The position numbers and the translations under genes were made by a program. A DNA stretch of 64,000 bases from an uncultured Bartonella sp. (lineage in GTDB: Bacteria > Pseudomonadota > Alphaproteobacteria > Rhizobiales > Rhizobiaceae), in the NCBI RefSeq assembly GCF_946479275.1, contig NZ_CAMLFE010000003.1, positions 393,061 to 457,060 on the forward strand, in the 5' to 3' direction. The notes under the pieces are model-generated. The model was not told the DNA's origin. It did no database searches and saw only the letters and a list, made by a program, of their open reading frames with translations. This document shows positions 26,412 to 38,635 of this stretch, piece by piece. Position 1 is the first letter of the stretch, and each line of letters begins with the position of its first letter.

Positions 26412-28829
26412 ATGGCTGAAGTCGAAAAGAAAACCGTTCCACATGCTCATAATCATCAAATAAATAGCGATAATGCCGAAAAACCTGTTGAGCAGAGCCA
26501 AGACATTGTTTCCTCTTCTCAAATGAAAACCGCGCAAAATAGCAATAAGGTCGACTCGGTGTCCGAAGATGAAAAAGAACATCATCATGAACATCACTCG
26601 CATGCCGGACATCATCATGACGAGCACCATGAACACACTCATGATCATTGCTGTGGCGGTCATTGCCACGATCATTTCCATGAACATGATGATGAAGATG
26701 AAGAAATCGTCGATGACGACCCGCAGTTAGAAGCGGGAAATGATTCTTTATGGCGCGTTGAAGGCATGGATTGCGCAGCCTGTGCAAGAACGATTACCAC
26801 CGCTTTGGAACGCATGTCGGGCGTGGAAAATGTCCATGTTTCGCTCACCAGAGAAAGACTGTCTTTAAAAGCGGATAAAAGCCGTGTCAGCCCCGAAGAG
26901 ATAGAAAAAACAGTCGCATCGCTTGGCTATCGCCTTCATAAAATCGACAACAATCAACCTCGCGAACAACAGGAAGAAAAATCCTGGTATCAAACGCAAA
27001 AAGGCCAAGCAGCGATCTTATCCGGTGTTCTCCTTGCTCTTGCATATATTGCATCGACTTTTTTACCAAATCTTTCATTCTGGTTTTTTACAATTGCTGC
27101 ACTCGCTGCACTTCTTCCGGTTGCAAAACGGGCGTTTGCAGCTTTGAAAAATGGCAGTCCCTTTACGATTGAAATGCTGATGACAATTGCGGCAATCGGT
27201 GCCATTTTCATTAATGCAACTCAAGAAGCAGCCGTCGTTGTTTTTCTCTTTTGTGTTGGCGAAGTGCTTGAGGGGGTTGCAACAGGTCACGCGCGTGCCG
27301 GCATCAAGTCATTAAGCAAACTTGCTCCTAAAACCGCTTGGAGAGAAGTAGACGGCAAGCTTGAAGAAGTTCCTGCCGAAAGCCTTCAGATTGACGATAT
27401 TGTCCTTGCAAGACCGGGCGATCGTTTGCCAGCTGACGGCGTTGTTATCGAGGGAACCTCCGGTGTCGATGAATCGCCGATTACCGGTGAATCAATCCCC
27501 GTAACAAAAACAATCAACAGCAAGGTTTTTGCCGGTTCCATCAATAATGAATCAACATTGCGTATTCGTGTGGAAACCAAGCCTTCCGATAATACCATTG
27601 CACGCATCATTTCACTTGTTGAGGAAGCACAGGATGCGAAAGCCCCGACAGAACGGTTTATTGATGCTTTTTCTAAAATCTATATGCCGATTATTGTTGG
27701 TATCGCTATCCTCGTCGCCATTATTCCTCCACTCTTTGACGGACAATGGAGAGAATGGACCTATCGCGGATTGGCTCTTTTATTGATCGGTTGCCCTTGT
27801 GCGCTCGTTATTTCGGTTCCGGCAGCCATCGCATCCGGACTTTCGACCGGCACCCGTCATGGTCTTCTTGTCAAGGGTGGGAACGTGGTTGAGACTTTAT
27901 CGAAGGTCAATTGTATAACATTCGATAAAACCGGTACTTTGACCAAGGGCACACCTGTTGTCACAGATGTTGTTGCAACCGAATATTCTGAAAATGAATT
28001 ATTGCAACTTGCCGTTGCTCTGGAACGGGAATCAAGCCACCCGCTTGCTGTTGCGATCATCACTGAAAGCGGAAAACGTAAAATAGAAGCCGTTTCGGTA
28101 AAAGATGTCAAAGCCGTTGCCGGTAAAGGTATTATTGCCGAGTGGAAAGGTAAACCGGTTTTCATCGGAGCCCCAAGATTTTCAAGCGATTACGGAATTA
28201 TCGGCCAAACATTACAAAAAAGTGCTGAAAAATTCGAAAGCGAAGGAAAGACGGTCGTCGTTGTTCATCATGATGGCAAGGCAATCGGCGTTATTGCAAT
28301 GCGCGACGAGCCAAGGGACGATGCTTCCGAGGCTTTAGAAGAACTCCGCCGGTTAAACATTGAAGCCGTTATGCTGACCGGTGACAATAGACAGACCGGA
28401 GAAGCCATTGCAAGAAAACTGGGTATTGCCGTCAAAGCCGAATTGATGCCGGGCATGAAAGTGGAAGCCATCAATGAACTTGGCAAAAATCATATTGTTG
28501 CTATGGTGGGCGATGGTATCAATGATGCACCGGCACTTGCCGCTGCAAATGCCGGCATTGCCATGGGCTCGGGAACCGATGTAGCCTTGGAAACAGCCGA
28601 TGCTGCCATATTGCGCAACCGTGTGAGCGATATACCGACACTTATTTCGCTTGCCCGAACAACAATGTTGAATATCAAGGAAAATGTCGCCATAGCGCTC
28701 GGCTTGAAATTGATTTTTCTTTTGACAACAATCTTCGGCATTACAGGACTTTGGCTTGCTGTTATGGCCGATACTGGAGCGACTGTTCTCGTCACTCTCA
28801 ATGCATTAAGGCTTTTATTATTCAAAAAA
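26412..28829 (+). CDS. zntA: Zn/Cd/Pb-exporting P1B-type ATPase with histidine-rich N-terminus
   Basis: Inner-membrane efflux ATPase of 806 residues. The start at 26412 follows GAGGAG; an ATG at 26379 lacks a site. Order: a His-rich segment (19 His in 36 residues, about 57-92, with CCGGHC), one HMA domain (GMDCAACARTI), eight membrane segments, the actuator TGES motif, the CPC metal site (GCPCALVIS), the phosphorylation site DKTGTLT, the GDGINDAPAL hinge, and TM8 LAVMADTGATVLVTLNALRLL with the Asp diagnostic of Zn/Cd/Pb (P1B-2) pumps. Controlled by the adjacent MerR regulator. Intrinsic terminator follows directly. Confidence 0.95.
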
Positions 28830-28830
28830 T

Positions 28831-28855
28831 AAAATGGCCCTTTCGAGCCATTTTT
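28831..28855 (+). terminator. Intrinsic terminator of zntA
   Basis: AAAATGGC (28831-28838) pairs with GCCATTTT (28847-28854) with an 8-base loop, then a T-run. It begins right after the stop codon. Confidence 0.85.
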
Positions 28856-28893
28856 CCAAATCAAACTAATCAAACGATTATGCACTCGACGGA

Positions 28894-29448
28894 TTATTTT
28901 TTAAGTGCATTCAAGCGATCAAGAGCCGAGCCGAAGCCGTCAAGTTGTACGAAGAGATTATCCAGCGGCTGTTCATTATTACCGGCCGAAGTTGCTTTGA
29001 CATTGAGTTGTTTACCAGCGCGTAAGGCTTGAGTTGACGTTTTGTCAAAGGCAACAGGAACAATGCAACCGACAGGCATACAGGTACGAACGCCTGTTTC
29101 AATAACCGCCTTGGTATCATCAACCTGAAGCTTTACCGGTTTGGAAACCAGAATGCCGAAAGGTACAACAATAACACCGGAAACATCCCCGTTATTATTT
29201 GTCGAAACATTCATGCTGATGACCGGCTGGTTCTGGTTGTTAACTTCCTGACGAAGCAGAGCACAAGCTTTTTCACCGTTCTGTATGGCACAATTGACAG
29301 TCCACAGCCCATAGGTTTCAGTGAGCGACGAAGCTCCATTCGGCAACGTTGCAGCATTGGGTCTGCCGCCCTTATCATTAGCGGCGACGGCTGATAAAGT
29401 AGAACAAAGTAATCCAGCCACAAAAAAAGAACTGAGCAAACGTTTCAT
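28894..29448 (-). CDS. ialB: Invasion-associated locus B (IalB) family protein
   Basis: Exported protein of 184 residues; the start at 29448 gives a signal peptide (MKRLLSSFFVAGLLCSTLSAVAA). Family features: YGLWTVNCAI near the mature N-terminus, paired cysteines (NGEKACALL; TCMPVGCIVPV) and a C-terminal hydrophobic-polar core. IalB is a surface/periplasmic protein linked to erythrocyte invasion in Bartonella bacilliformis, but homologues are widespread in non-pathogenic alphaproteobacteria, so no invasion role should be assumed. It is monocistronic and converges with zntA. Confidence 0.85.
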   Translation of the reverse strand: MKRLLSSFFVAGLLCSTLSAVAANDKGGRPNAATLPNGASSLTETYGLWTVNCAIQNGEKACALLRQEVNNQNQPVISMNVSTNNNGDVSGVIVVPFGILVSKPVKLQVDDTKAVIETGVRTCMPVGCIVPVAFDKTSTQALRAGKQLNVKATSAGNNEQPLDNLFVQLDGFGSALDRLNALKK

Positions 29449-29553
29449 ATTAAAATTCTTTCTGGAAGTATTTCCCCGATATTTGAAATTCAAACACAAT
29501 GTATAAAGGAACTGATGCGTTGAAACCAGAAAAATTTCATCCGTTTGACTGTA

Positions 29554-30084
29554 TCAAGCAATAATATGCCGGAACTCGGCAACAACCTTTTCGTAAACTG
29601 CTTGTTTAAACGGCACGACCATCATCGGAAGAGCTTCCAGATCCACCCACTTCCATTGATCGAATTCTGCAGTATTGTTTGCCGGAGGCGGATTGATCGC
29701 AATTTCTTTGTCATCACCTGTAAAGCGAAATGCGAACCATTTTTGTGTTTGCCCGCGGTACTTCCCCTTCAACGCAATACCGACAAGTTCCTCGGGCAAA
29801 TCGTATGTTAGCCAGCCCTCGGTTTCCGCAATCAATTCTATCGAACGGACACCGGTTTCTTCATAAAGTTCGCGTTTTGCTGCCTCAATAGGGAGTTCAC
29901 CCTTGTCAATCCCTCCTTGTGGCATCTGCCATATTTTGGAAGCGCCCTTGAGCTCGCTTAAACGGTTTGTAATTCGCCGTCCGGCCCATACTTGATTGTC
30001 TTTGTTAAACAAGGCAATTCCAACGCACTTACGGTAAGGCAAATCTGTCTTGTTTTTTTGTTTATCCATATCGTTTTTTGTCAT
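29554..30084 (-). CDS. rppH: RNA pyrophosphohydrolase (Nudix)
   Basis: Removes pyrophosphate from 5'-triphosphate mRNA ends, starting RNase E decay. The 176 residues carry the Nudix box ([20 protein letters not shown], Gly at about residue 57) and the family N-terminus [21 protein letters not shown]. It is the last gene of the rlmH-envC-ctpA-rppH group seen in many rhizobia, though here a terminator (30239-30267) separates it from ctpA. A second ATG five codons downstream is an alternative start. Confidence 0.93.
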   Translation of the reverse strand: MTKNDMDKQKNKTDLPYRKCVGIALFNKDNQVWAGRRITNRLSELKGASKIWQMPQGGIDKGELPIEAAKRELYEETGVRSIELIAETEGWLTYDLPEELVGIALKGKYRGQTQKWFAFRFTGDDKEIAINPPPANNTAEFDQWKWVDLEALPMMVVPFKQAVYEKVVAEFRHIIA

Positions 30085-30238
30085 CGTTTTTTACCAAATA
30101 TTTTGCCAACCGAAATCAAATCGAGATTCTATAACGCTTTGATTAAGCCCGCCACCCTTAAGTTAAATTTAAAAAATTGAGACCTCACGTTTCCAGTTTC
30201 TCTTTCAACAAGAAAACTTCAACGCCCGATTTAGACAA

Positions 30239-30267
30239 ATAAAAAGCGCGTTGAACGCGCTTTTTAT
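30239..30267. terminator. Bidirectional terminator after ctpA
   Basis: A perfect 12-bp stem (30239-30250 with 30256-30267, GCGCG/CGCGC core) with a TTGAA loop and A/T runs on both sides. It lies six bases past the ctpA stop on the minus strand. Confidence 0.85.
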
Positions 30268-30272
30268 TTTGT

Positions 30273-31583
30273 TCAATTAGGGACGCCTTTTTGCGGATTT
30301 GGCGGAAAGGCAGCATTTGCCATTTCACCACGCAACAATTTATAGGCTTCATTGAGCTGGATATCGTCTTTCGGATCTTTCGGAACAAAGGCGGCAGAGC
30401 CGGACCCTTTATCATCTTCCTGATTGCCCTTGATATGACCTTTCAACTCGGATTCGCCCAAATTGACGTCATACCCCTTGTACTCATCCGGCAATGGCTG
30501 ATCGACCTTGATATCCGGCGTAATCCCCTTGCCCTGAATTGAAGAACCCGAAGGCGTATAATAAAGCGCTGTTGTCAAACGCAAAGCACCATTATCACCA
30601 AGGGGAATAATTGTTTGCACCGAACCTTTGCCAAACGATTGTGTGCCGAGAATTGTTGCACGGCGATGATCCTGCAAAGCACCGGCAACAATTTCGGAAG
30701 CACTGGCCGAGCCACCATTGATGAGAACAATTAACGGCTTGCCGTTCGAAATATCACCCGGTTTTGCGTCAAAGCGCATGACTTCTGCCTGATCGCGACC
30801 GCGCGTTGAAACAATTTCGCCTTTATCGAGGAATGCGTCCGATACACTGACAGCCTGATCCAGCAATCCACCCGGATTCAAACGCAGATCAAGGACATAT
30901 CCCTTAAGCTTATCCGCCGGAATTTTCGACTGGATGTCTTTAATGGCAGCCTGCAAGTCATCATAGGTTTGTTCGGTAAACTGGATAAGACGCAAATAGC
31001 CGATATCACCCTCGACACGATATTTGACGGCCTTGACCTTGATGATATCGCGAATAACAGTGATTTCCAAAGGCTTGTCCACGCCGTTGCGAATGATTGT
31101 CAGCTTGATCGGCTTGCCAACTTCGCCACGCATTTTGCTGACAGCATCGTTCAAGGTCTGACCACGCACCTGTTCGCCATCAATTTTTGATATAAGGTCA
31201 CCAGCCAGAACACCGGCTTTGGAAGCAGGCGTATCCTCCATTGGCGAAACAACCTTGATAAGGTCATTTTCCATTGTCACTTCGATACCCAATCCACCAA
31301 ACTCGCCTTTGGTGGAAACCCGCATATCCTTTGCCTCTTCGGCATTCATATAGGATGAATGCGGATCAAGCGAGGTCAACATTCCGTTGATAGCATTTTC
31401 AATCAGTTTTTTGTCATCAGGCACTGTCACATATTGCGCCCGCACGCGTTCAAAAACATCGCCGAAAATGGCAAGCTGCTTATAAGTGTCGCCATCACTA
31501 TTTGCTGCAAAAGATTGCATCATGATCATTGAACTTGCGCCCAATAATGCTCCGGCAGCCAAAACAGTCAATTTACGAATCAT
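30273..31583 (-). CDS. ctpA: Carboxy-terminal processing protease CtpA (S41 family)
   Basis: Periplasmic tail-specific serine protease of 436 residues. A signal peptide (about 1-27) is followed by a PDZ domain (FGGLGIEVTMENDLIKV; AGVLAGDLISKIDGE) and the S41 domain with the Ser-Lys dyad: Ser in GGSASASEIVAGAL and Lys in GTQSFGKGSVQT. The C-terminal tail is acidic and polar. GGGAAGGAAC precedes the start. It overlaps the end of envC by 11 bp, so both are co-translated; CtpA-type proteases commonly regulate murein hydrolases, which fits this pairing. Confidence 0.95.
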   Translation of the reverse strand: MIRKLTVLAAGALLGASSMIMMQSFAANSDGDTYKQLAIFGDVFERVRAQYVTVPDDKKLIENAINGMLTSLDPHSSYMNAEEAKDMRVSTKGEFGGLGIEVTMENDLIKVVSPMEDTPASKAGVLAGDLISKIDGEQVRGQTLNDAVSKMRGEVGKPIKLTIIRNGVDKPLEITVIRDIIKVKAVKYRVEGDIGYLRLIQFTEQTYDDLQAAIKDIQSKIPADKLKGYVLDLRLNPGGLLDQAVSVSDAFLDKGEIVSTRGRDQAEVMRFDAKPGDISNGKPLIVLINGGSASASEIVAGALQDHRRATILGTQSFGKGSVQTIIPLGDNGALRLTTALYYTPSGSSIQGKGITPDIKVDQPLPDEYKGYDVNLGESELKGHIKGNQEDDKGSGSAAFVPKDPKDDIQLNEAYKLLRGEMANAAFPPNPQKGVPN

Positions 31584-32838
31584 TCTGGTTCCTTCCCGAC
31601 TTACCAGCCACCCACCACGGTGCCGGACTTACAGGTTTACCTTGTTTTCTGAACTCAATGTAAAGCATCGGAGTACTTTTGCCTATATCCAAAGAAGCCG
31701 CACTAGCAATTTGTTGACTACCCATTGTACCAACCGGCTCACCTGAAAGCAAAAATTGGCCTTGGGCTACATTGATCTTGTCCATTCCGGCAAGCAATAT
31801 ATGATAATTCTGTCCTGTATCAAGGATTACCAATTCGCCATATGAACGAAATGGTCCGGCATAGGCAACCACTCCATCAGCGGGGGCAGTTACAATTGCT
31901 CCTGGTAGCGTTTCGAGTGTATCTCCAAGGGCAGCACCATTATTGGCCCCGAATTTCTGAACGAGCTTACCGGCCGCCGGTAAAACGAGGCTACCCTTTT
32001 TCGCCTCGAAATCAAGATTTTGAAGAAGACCAGCATTTTCATTCGTAATGCCGGTGCTCGCGGTCTGCTGGCGCGATTGCCGCTCGAGTTCGGTTATCAG
32101 GTCTTCAAGAGATTTTGCTTTTTCCGATAGTTCCTCGATGTTTTTTCTTTGTGTACTCAGTTCGCTTTCGGAAGTTTTTTGTAATTTAGCTTTTTCTTCG
32201 AGCAACAGGCTCAATCGTTTTTGCTCTTCAGCCTGTGACTGAACCTGATTTTTCATTTCTTCATGTTCGGTTTTTATTGAATTTTCCACTGCCGTCAGGT
32301 CTTTCAAGCTTGCTGAAAGTGCTAATGTTTTTTCGCGCATTTCCGGAACAAGTGTTCCAAGAAGCGCTGCACTGCGGACAGATTTTAATGCGTCATCCGG
32401 CTCGACAAGAATAGCCGGAGGCGGATTGAGCCCCATTCGTTCAAGAGCTGCAAGGACTTCAGAAAATTCGCTCTTTCGGCTGTCAAGATTTTGTTTTACT
32501 TTCGACTTTTCATCAAGCAGATCTTTTAACTTGTTCTCGCTTGCAGCAATTTTTTCGGAAGCTTCCCGTTCGTTCTTTGCGGCTTTAACAATTTCGGCTG
32601 TCAGTGTTCGTTGATCTTTTTTCAAATTATCAACCTGTCCTGCCAATTCAGCCATTTTCTGTCGTGAAATTGTCATCGTCTGGCGAATATCTTCGAGTGC
32701 TTTGGCTGCCGCCTGTCTATTTCCGTTTTCATCGCCAAAAGCGGGGAAGGTCGAATAGATCAAAGCACAAATCATCACAGCTCCCGCAAATACATGCGAG
32801 ATAAACTTTGCATCATATCTGATGACAAAACTTACCAT
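31573..32838 (-). CDS. Murein hydrolase activator EnvC-like, degenerate LytM (M23) domain
   Basis: Periplasmic division-associated protein of 421 residues. The start at 32838 has an AGGAAAA site; the frame extends to 32964 inside rlmH but without one. Domains: signal segment, long coiled coil (about residues 40-270, heptad-like LEDLITELERQSRQQ), then a C-terminal LytM fold (GAIVTAPADGVVAYAGPFRSYGELVIL). The His of the active-site HxH is replaced (LLAGM where LYAHL is expected), as in EnvC activators, so it probably activates an amidase rather than cutting murein itself. Confidence 0.85.
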   Translation of the reverse strand: MVSFVIRYDAKFISHVFAGAVMICALIYSTFPAFGDENGNRQAAAKALEDIRQTMTISRQKMAELAGQVDNLKKDQRTLTAEIVKAAKNEREASEKIAASENKLKDLLDEKSKVKQNLDSRKSEFSEVLAALERMGLNPPPAILVEPDDALKSVRSAALLGTLVPEMREKTLALSASLKDLTAVENSIKTEHEEMKNQVQSQAEEQKRLSLLLEEKAKLQKTSESELSTQRKNIEELSEKAKSLEDLITELERQSRQQTASTGITNENAGLLQNLDFEAKKGSLVLPAAGKLVQKFGANNGAALGDTLETLPGAIVTAPADGVVAYAGPFRSYGELVILDTGQNYHILLAGMDKINVAQGQFLLSGEPVGTMGSQQIASAASLDIGKSTPMLYIEFRKQGKPVSPAPWWVAGKSGRNQNDS

Positions 32839-32938
32839 TTTTCCTATTGAAGCCGCTTGACGTTTAAAACACCGTTTTAAGCTGTTTCCCCCTAAAATGG
32901 AGTTAACAAATGCGTTTTTTAATAGTTTCAAAATACCG

Positions 32939-33421
32939 TTACACACGGTGATAGGGATGACCACTCAAAATCGTTGCTGCGCGATAAAGCTGTTCGCTAA
33001 GCAAAATTCGCGCAATCTGGTGAGGCCATGTCATTGCGCCAAACGACAGTAACAAATCTGCACGTTTTCGGACCTTTTCACAATGCCCGTCGGGACCACC
33101 CAAGGCAATAGTCAGATGTTTGCTGCTCTCGTCGCGAAAATTTTGCAACATTCGTGCGAAATGAACCGATGTTATCGATTTTCCGCGTTCATCAAGAACA
33201 ATCAGACGGCTCCCCTCTTGCAAGGATGAAAGAAGCTTTTCTCCCTCATCTTCCATTCTCTGGTCAGCATTTTGTAACCGGCTTTCAACAATTTCATGAA
33301 CATTCTGAAAGCTCAGCCCCAAGGAAGGTGCCAATTTTGAAAACCGGTCGAAATAACGGCTGACAAGTTCCTGCTCGGGGCCTTTTTTCATACGGCCAAC
33401 GGCAAATATCGAAATTTGCAC
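32939..33421 (-). CDS. rlmH: 23S rRNA (pseudouridine1915-N3)-methyltransferase
   Basis: SPOUT-class methyltransferase of 160 residues modifying helix 69 of 23S rRNA. It begins with GTG one base after the rsfS stop. The knotted cofactor site is visible as LTIALGGPDGHCE, and the C-terminus carries the diagnostic QLYRAATILSGHPYHR. It sits in the conserved nadD-rsfS-rlmH run. Confidence 0.96.
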   Translation of the reverse strand: MQISIFAVGRMKKGPEQELVSRYFDRFSKLAPSLGLSFQNVHEIVESRLQNADQRMEDEGEKLLSSLQEGSRLIVLDERGKSITSVHFARMLQNFRDESSKHLTIALGGPDGHCEKVRKRADLLLSFGAMTWPHQIARILLSEQLYRAATILSGHPYHRV

Positions 33422-33422
33422 G

Positions 33423-33881
33423 TCAATTTTCTCCGATTGTCAGAGAAACACCGTTATTGTTGTTAACCGTTCCCCACATCTTTTCGAGATTATAAAACTC
33501 TCGTGTTTCCGGCCGGAAAAGGTGCACAATAATATCACCGAGATCAATCAGCACCCAATCACATTCGCTAAGGCCTTCTACTTTGGTTGGACCATTATTG
33601 AAATCTTTGACCGCATAAAGGAGGTGGTCGGCCAATGCCGAAACATGGCGCTGCGAACCGCCCGAAGCAATCACCATATAGTCGGCTAACGGGGAACGTC
33701 CACGAAGATCAATAGTAACAACATCCTGAGCTTTTGAATCATCAAGGCTCGAAAGAACGCGCTGCAAATTATTCTCGACAACCAAACCGGCATGATCGGC
33801 CGCTAAATTTTGTTGAAGTGGAGCCTCTCTGCCAAGTTTATGTTTCTTTGATGTTTCTATAGTTTTTTTCAGATTATTCAC
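33423..33881 (-). CDS. rsfS: Ribosome silencing factor
   Basis: Binds ribosomal protein L14 and blocks subunit joining under nutrient limitation. The 152 residues contain the family core: ADYMVIASGGSQRHVSALAD and DWVLIDLGDIIVHLF followed by REFYNLEKMWG. The N-terminal 30 residues are polar and not conserved. It is followed with one base spacing by rlmH. Confidence 0.95.
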   Translation of the reverse strand: MNNLKKTIETSKKHKLGREAPLQQNLAADHAGLVVENNLQRVLSSLDDSKAQDVVTIDLRGRSPLADYMVIASGGSQRHVSALADHLLYAVKDFNNGPTKVEGLSECDWVLIDLGDIIVHLFRPETREFYNLEKMWGTVNNNNGVSLTIGEN

Positions 33882-33956
33882 CTTTCAATCCGATATGGAC
33901 CCTAATTTTTAACACCTGCTTCTTGATTATAATGGTTACAGACTTACCATTTTTTT

Positions 33957-34625
33957 TCAAGAAAAATCAGCATTTTTCCGGTTTTCCGGTGCTCTCCCGT
34001 TCAAGCACTCCTTCGCATCTTTCTGCCTCAAGCCCGTGGAAGATGCGTAAGAGCGTCGACCATGAATATATCCCCATGCAGGAGGTTTTTTGTTGGGCAA
34101 CGCAGCAACATCATATTCGCTAACACGGAATTTCCGGAATGTTTCCGCCATGGGCGAAAAAAGTGCCGACATTGATGCCGATGGCCGATCAATAATAGCA
34201 ATCGGTATAATATCCACGATCTTCTTCCATTCCTGCCATTGATGAAATGTGGCAAGACTATCGGCGCCCATGACCCAGACAAAGCGGACATTGCGATGGT
34301 GAGCAAGTATATAGGTGAGCGTTGTGATTGACGTATAGGATTTGATTGTTTTTTCAAAGCCGGTAATTTTTATTCGCGGGTCGTCAACAAGTTCGGCGCT
34401 TAACCGCATTCTTTCACGAAGTGGCAAAAGCCCGCTTCGGTCTTTCAAAAGGTTTCCCGGTGTTACCATCCACCATAATTCATCAAGTTTCAATCGACGA
34501 AGCGCAATTTTTGCAACGAGCAGATGCCCTTCATGCGGCGGGTTAAATGACCCGCCAAAAAGGCCTATCCGGTTGCCGCTTTCGCAATGCGGCATTTTGT
34601 TTTCATATCGAAAAACGTCATTCAA
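33957..34625 (-). CDS. nadD: Nicotinate-nucleotide adenylyltransferase
   Basis: Transfers AMP from ATP to nicotinate mononucleotide in NAD synthesis. The 222-residue protein has the nucleotidyltransferase motif [18 protein letters not shown] (about residue 23) and the C-terminal YASSTGLRQ, the ISSTxIR equivalent. Its ATG overlaps the proA stop codon by four bases, indicating coupled translation. MPHC, ten residues downstream, is an alternative start. Confidence 0.95.
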   Translation of the reverse strand: MNDVFRYENKMPHCESGNRIGLFGGSFNPPHEGHLLVAKIALRRLKLDELWWMVTPGNLLKDRSGLLPLRERMRLSAELVDDPRIKITGFEKTIKSYTSITTLTYILAHHRNVRFVWVMGADSLATFHQWQEWKKIVDIIPIAIIDRPSASMSALFSPMAETFRKFRVSEYDVAALPNKKPPAWGYIHGRRSYASSTGLRQKDAKECLNGRAPENRKNADFS

Positions 34626-35881
34626 GGACGTATCTGCCCGTTACCGTTGACATGATATTGAAATGTCGTCAATTGTTCGACACCGATCGGACCACGAGCA
34701 TGCATTTTACCCGTTGCAATGCCGATTTCACCTCCGAAACCGAATTCACCACCATCTGCAAATTGGGTCGACGCATTGTGCATAAGAATGGCTGAATCAA
34801 GACTTCTGAAGAACAAGTCAACCGCCTTTTTATCTTCAGCAATAATCGACTCTGTATGGTGGGAAGAATAGCGGTTGATGTGGTCGATGGCGCCCTCCAC
34901 ACCATTGACTGTCTTTATTGATACAATGGCGTCAAGATATTCGGTCGACCAGTCTGCTACGGTTGCAAGTTTGGCACCCGGAATTTTATCAACGAGATCT
35001 GCACTCGCGCGAATTTCACAACCGGCCTGTTGAAGTGCAATAATGACCGGAACAATCTTATCGGCAATTGCTTTGTCAATGAGAATAGTTTCCACCGCAC
35101 CGCATATCCCTGTGCGCCGCAATTTTGCGTTGATAATTATGTTTTTTGCCATGTCGAGATTAGCGGATTTATCAACATAGATATGGCACAAACCTTCAAG
35201 GTGGGAGAACACGGGAACACGCGCTTCCTTTTGTACACGCGCGACTAAACTTTTGCCACCTCTTGGAACGATAACGTCGATATTGCCATCAAGGCCGGTA
35301 AGCAACTCACCTACTGCGTCACGATCGACTGTGTCGACAAACTGGATAGACTGTTCAGGTAAACCGGCAGACTTCAAGCCTTCAACCATTGCTTTATGAA
35401 TGGCTTTGGACGACAAAAAACTATCAGAGCCACCACGAAGAATAACAGCATTGCCGGCTTTCAGACATAAGGCGCCTGCATCGGCAGTCACATTGGGCCG
35501 GCTTTCGTAAATAACACCTATAACGCCAAGCGGCGTGCGAACACGCTGGATTTCTAACCCGTTCGGACGTTTCCATTCGCTCATAATTTCGCCGACGGGG
35601 TCAGGAAGACCGGCAATTGTATGAACAGCGTCAGCGATCGACAAAACACGTTTTTCATCAAGCAACAGACGGTCAACAAGAGCAGCACTCATGCCATTTT
35701 TTTTGGCTTTCTCTATATCTTTGGCATTGGCCAACAATATATCGTCTTTAAAATCGCGAATATTTTTGGCGATCGCGTCAAGTGCTTGCGTCTTCTTAAG
35801 CGAGGGGCTAAGCGCCAACGTTCGGGAAGCCGAACGGGCATCTTTACCCATTTTCAAAAGATTTTCGTGCAAACCAGCCAT
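34622..35881 (-). CDS. proA: Glutamate-5-semialdehyde dehydrogenase (gamma-glutamyl phosphate reductase)
   Basis: Second enzyme of proline synthesis, reducing glutamyl-5-phosphate with NADPH. The 419 residues match the family. Seen: [20 protein letters not shown], and the Cys-containing block [13 protein letters not shown]. It sits 150 bp downstream of proB and overlaps nadD, the usual rhizobial order. Confidence 0.96.
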   Translation of the reverse strand: MAGLHENLLKMGKDARSASRTLALSPSLKKTQALDAIAKNIRDFKDDILLANAKDIEKAKKNGMSAALVDRLLLDEKRVLSIADAVHTIAGLPDPVGEIMSEWKRPNGLEIQRVRTPLGVIGVIYESRPNVTADAGALCLKAGNAVILRGGSDSFLSSKAIHKAMVEGLKSAGLPEQSIQFVDTVDRDAVGELLTGLDGNIDVIVPRGGKSLVARVQKEARVPVFSHLEGLCHIYVDKSANLDMAKNIIINAKLRRTGICGAVETILIDKAIADKIVPVIIALQQAGCEIRASADLVDKIPGAKLATVADWSTEYLDAIVSIKTVNGVEGAIDHINRYSSHHTESIIAEDKKAVDLFFRSLDSAILMHNASTQFADGGEFGFGGEIGIATGKMHARGPIGVEQLTTFQYHVNGNGQIRP

Positions 35882-36030
35882 GAAACATTTCCTTACTTAC
35901 CGCTGCTTTCCGGCAATTAGCCACATCGCACCCGATAACTCAATATATATTGTGACCACAACGCTCGTTAAATTTAAGAAATGATATTTATAATATAAGC
36001 GTAACAAAAATGATTGATAATGAATGATAA

Positions 36031-37155
36031 CTAACTCCGCAAAACCATATCATTGCGGTGAACCATTGCAGATCTCGGTTCATAGCCGAGAACACCTTCG
36101 ATCTCGGAATTTTTCAATCCGATAATGCGATCGGCCTCATCCCTATCATAACTGACCAATCCCCTTGCGATTTCAATGTTATCCTTGTCAACAATCGCCA
36201 CTGTATCGCCATGGTGAAAATCACCATTGAGAGCAACAACACCGGCTGCGAGAAGAGATTTTCCTCTTTTCAATGCACGCACTGCTCCCTCGTCTATTGT
36301 CAATGTACCTGAGGGATCAAGCTGACCGGATATCCATGTTTTCCATGCACTTACAGGCTTTTCGCTCGCTGCAAAAAAGCTTGCCCTTTCACCTTGATCA
36401 ATAGCGGCCAACGGATGGAGGCGCTTACCGGATGTAATAATCATTGCCGTTCCGGATTGATTGGCAATTTTGCCTGCTTCCAGTTTTGTTTTCATTCCCC
36501 CACGCGATAACTCAGAAGCCGCTTGCCCTGCCATTTTTTCAATAGCCGGATTAATCGACCGGATATAGGGGATGAATTGCGAATGATCGTCAAGATGCGG
36601 CGGTGCAGAATAAAGGCCATCAATATCGGATAAAAGAATAAGGAGATCCGCCCCCATCATGGTTGCAACGCGCGCTGCCAGACGATCATTATCGCCATAA
36701 CGAATTTCACCGGTTGCAACCGTATCGTTCTCGTTAACGACAGGGACTGCACCAAAATGAAGTAACGTATTGATTGTCGCTCTTGCATTGAGATAATGGC
36801 GGCGTTCTTCCGTGTCTACGAGTGTCAGGAGAATCTGGCCGGTCATCAAGCCATGTTTTAACAATTGGGCTCCATAGGCTTTGGCAAGTTCGATCTGACC
36901 GATTGCCGCACATGCCTGACTCTGTTCAAGTTTGAGAGAACCCGACGGAAGTTTCAAGAGCGTGCGTCCCAAGGCAATAGCCCCGGAAGATACCAGAAGA
37001 ATTTCTACGCCTTTTTTCTCCAATGCGGCGACGTCATTAATCAGGCTTTCAAGCCATTCAACTTTGAGGCCGTGTTTTCGATCAACAAGGAGAGCTGACC
37101 CGATTTTGACAACAATACGTTTATATTGATCGAGTTTTTTTAATTCCTGCACCAT
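36031..37155 (-). CDS. proB: Glutamate 5-kinase
   Basis: First enzyme of proline synthesis; phosphorylates glutamate and is normally inhibited by proline. The 374 residues comprise an amino-acid kinase domain ([43 protein letters not shown]) and a C-terminal PUA domain (from about residue 280; [18 protein letters not shown]). Only six bases separate it from the obgE stop. Confidence 0.96.
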   Translation of the reverse strand: MVQELKKLDQYKRIVVKIGSALLVDRKHGLKVEWLESLINDVAALEKKGVEILLVSSGAIALGRTLLKLPSGSLKLEQSQACAAIGQIELAKAYGAQLLKHGLMTGQILLTLVDTEERRHYLNARATINTLLHFGAVPVVNENDTVATGEIRYGDNDRLAARVATMMGADLLILLSDIDGLYSAPPHLDDHSQFIPYIRSINPAIEKMAGQAASELSRGGMKTKLEAGKIANQSGTAMIITSGKRLHPLAAIDQGERASFFAASEKPVSAWKTWISGQLDPSGTLTIDEGAVRALKRGKSLLAAGVVALNGDFHHGDTVAIVDKDNIEIARGLVSYDRDEADRIIGLKNSEIEGVLGYEPRSAMVHRNDMVLRS

Positions 37156-37161
37156 TAATGC

Positions 37162-38635
<1,474 letters not shown>

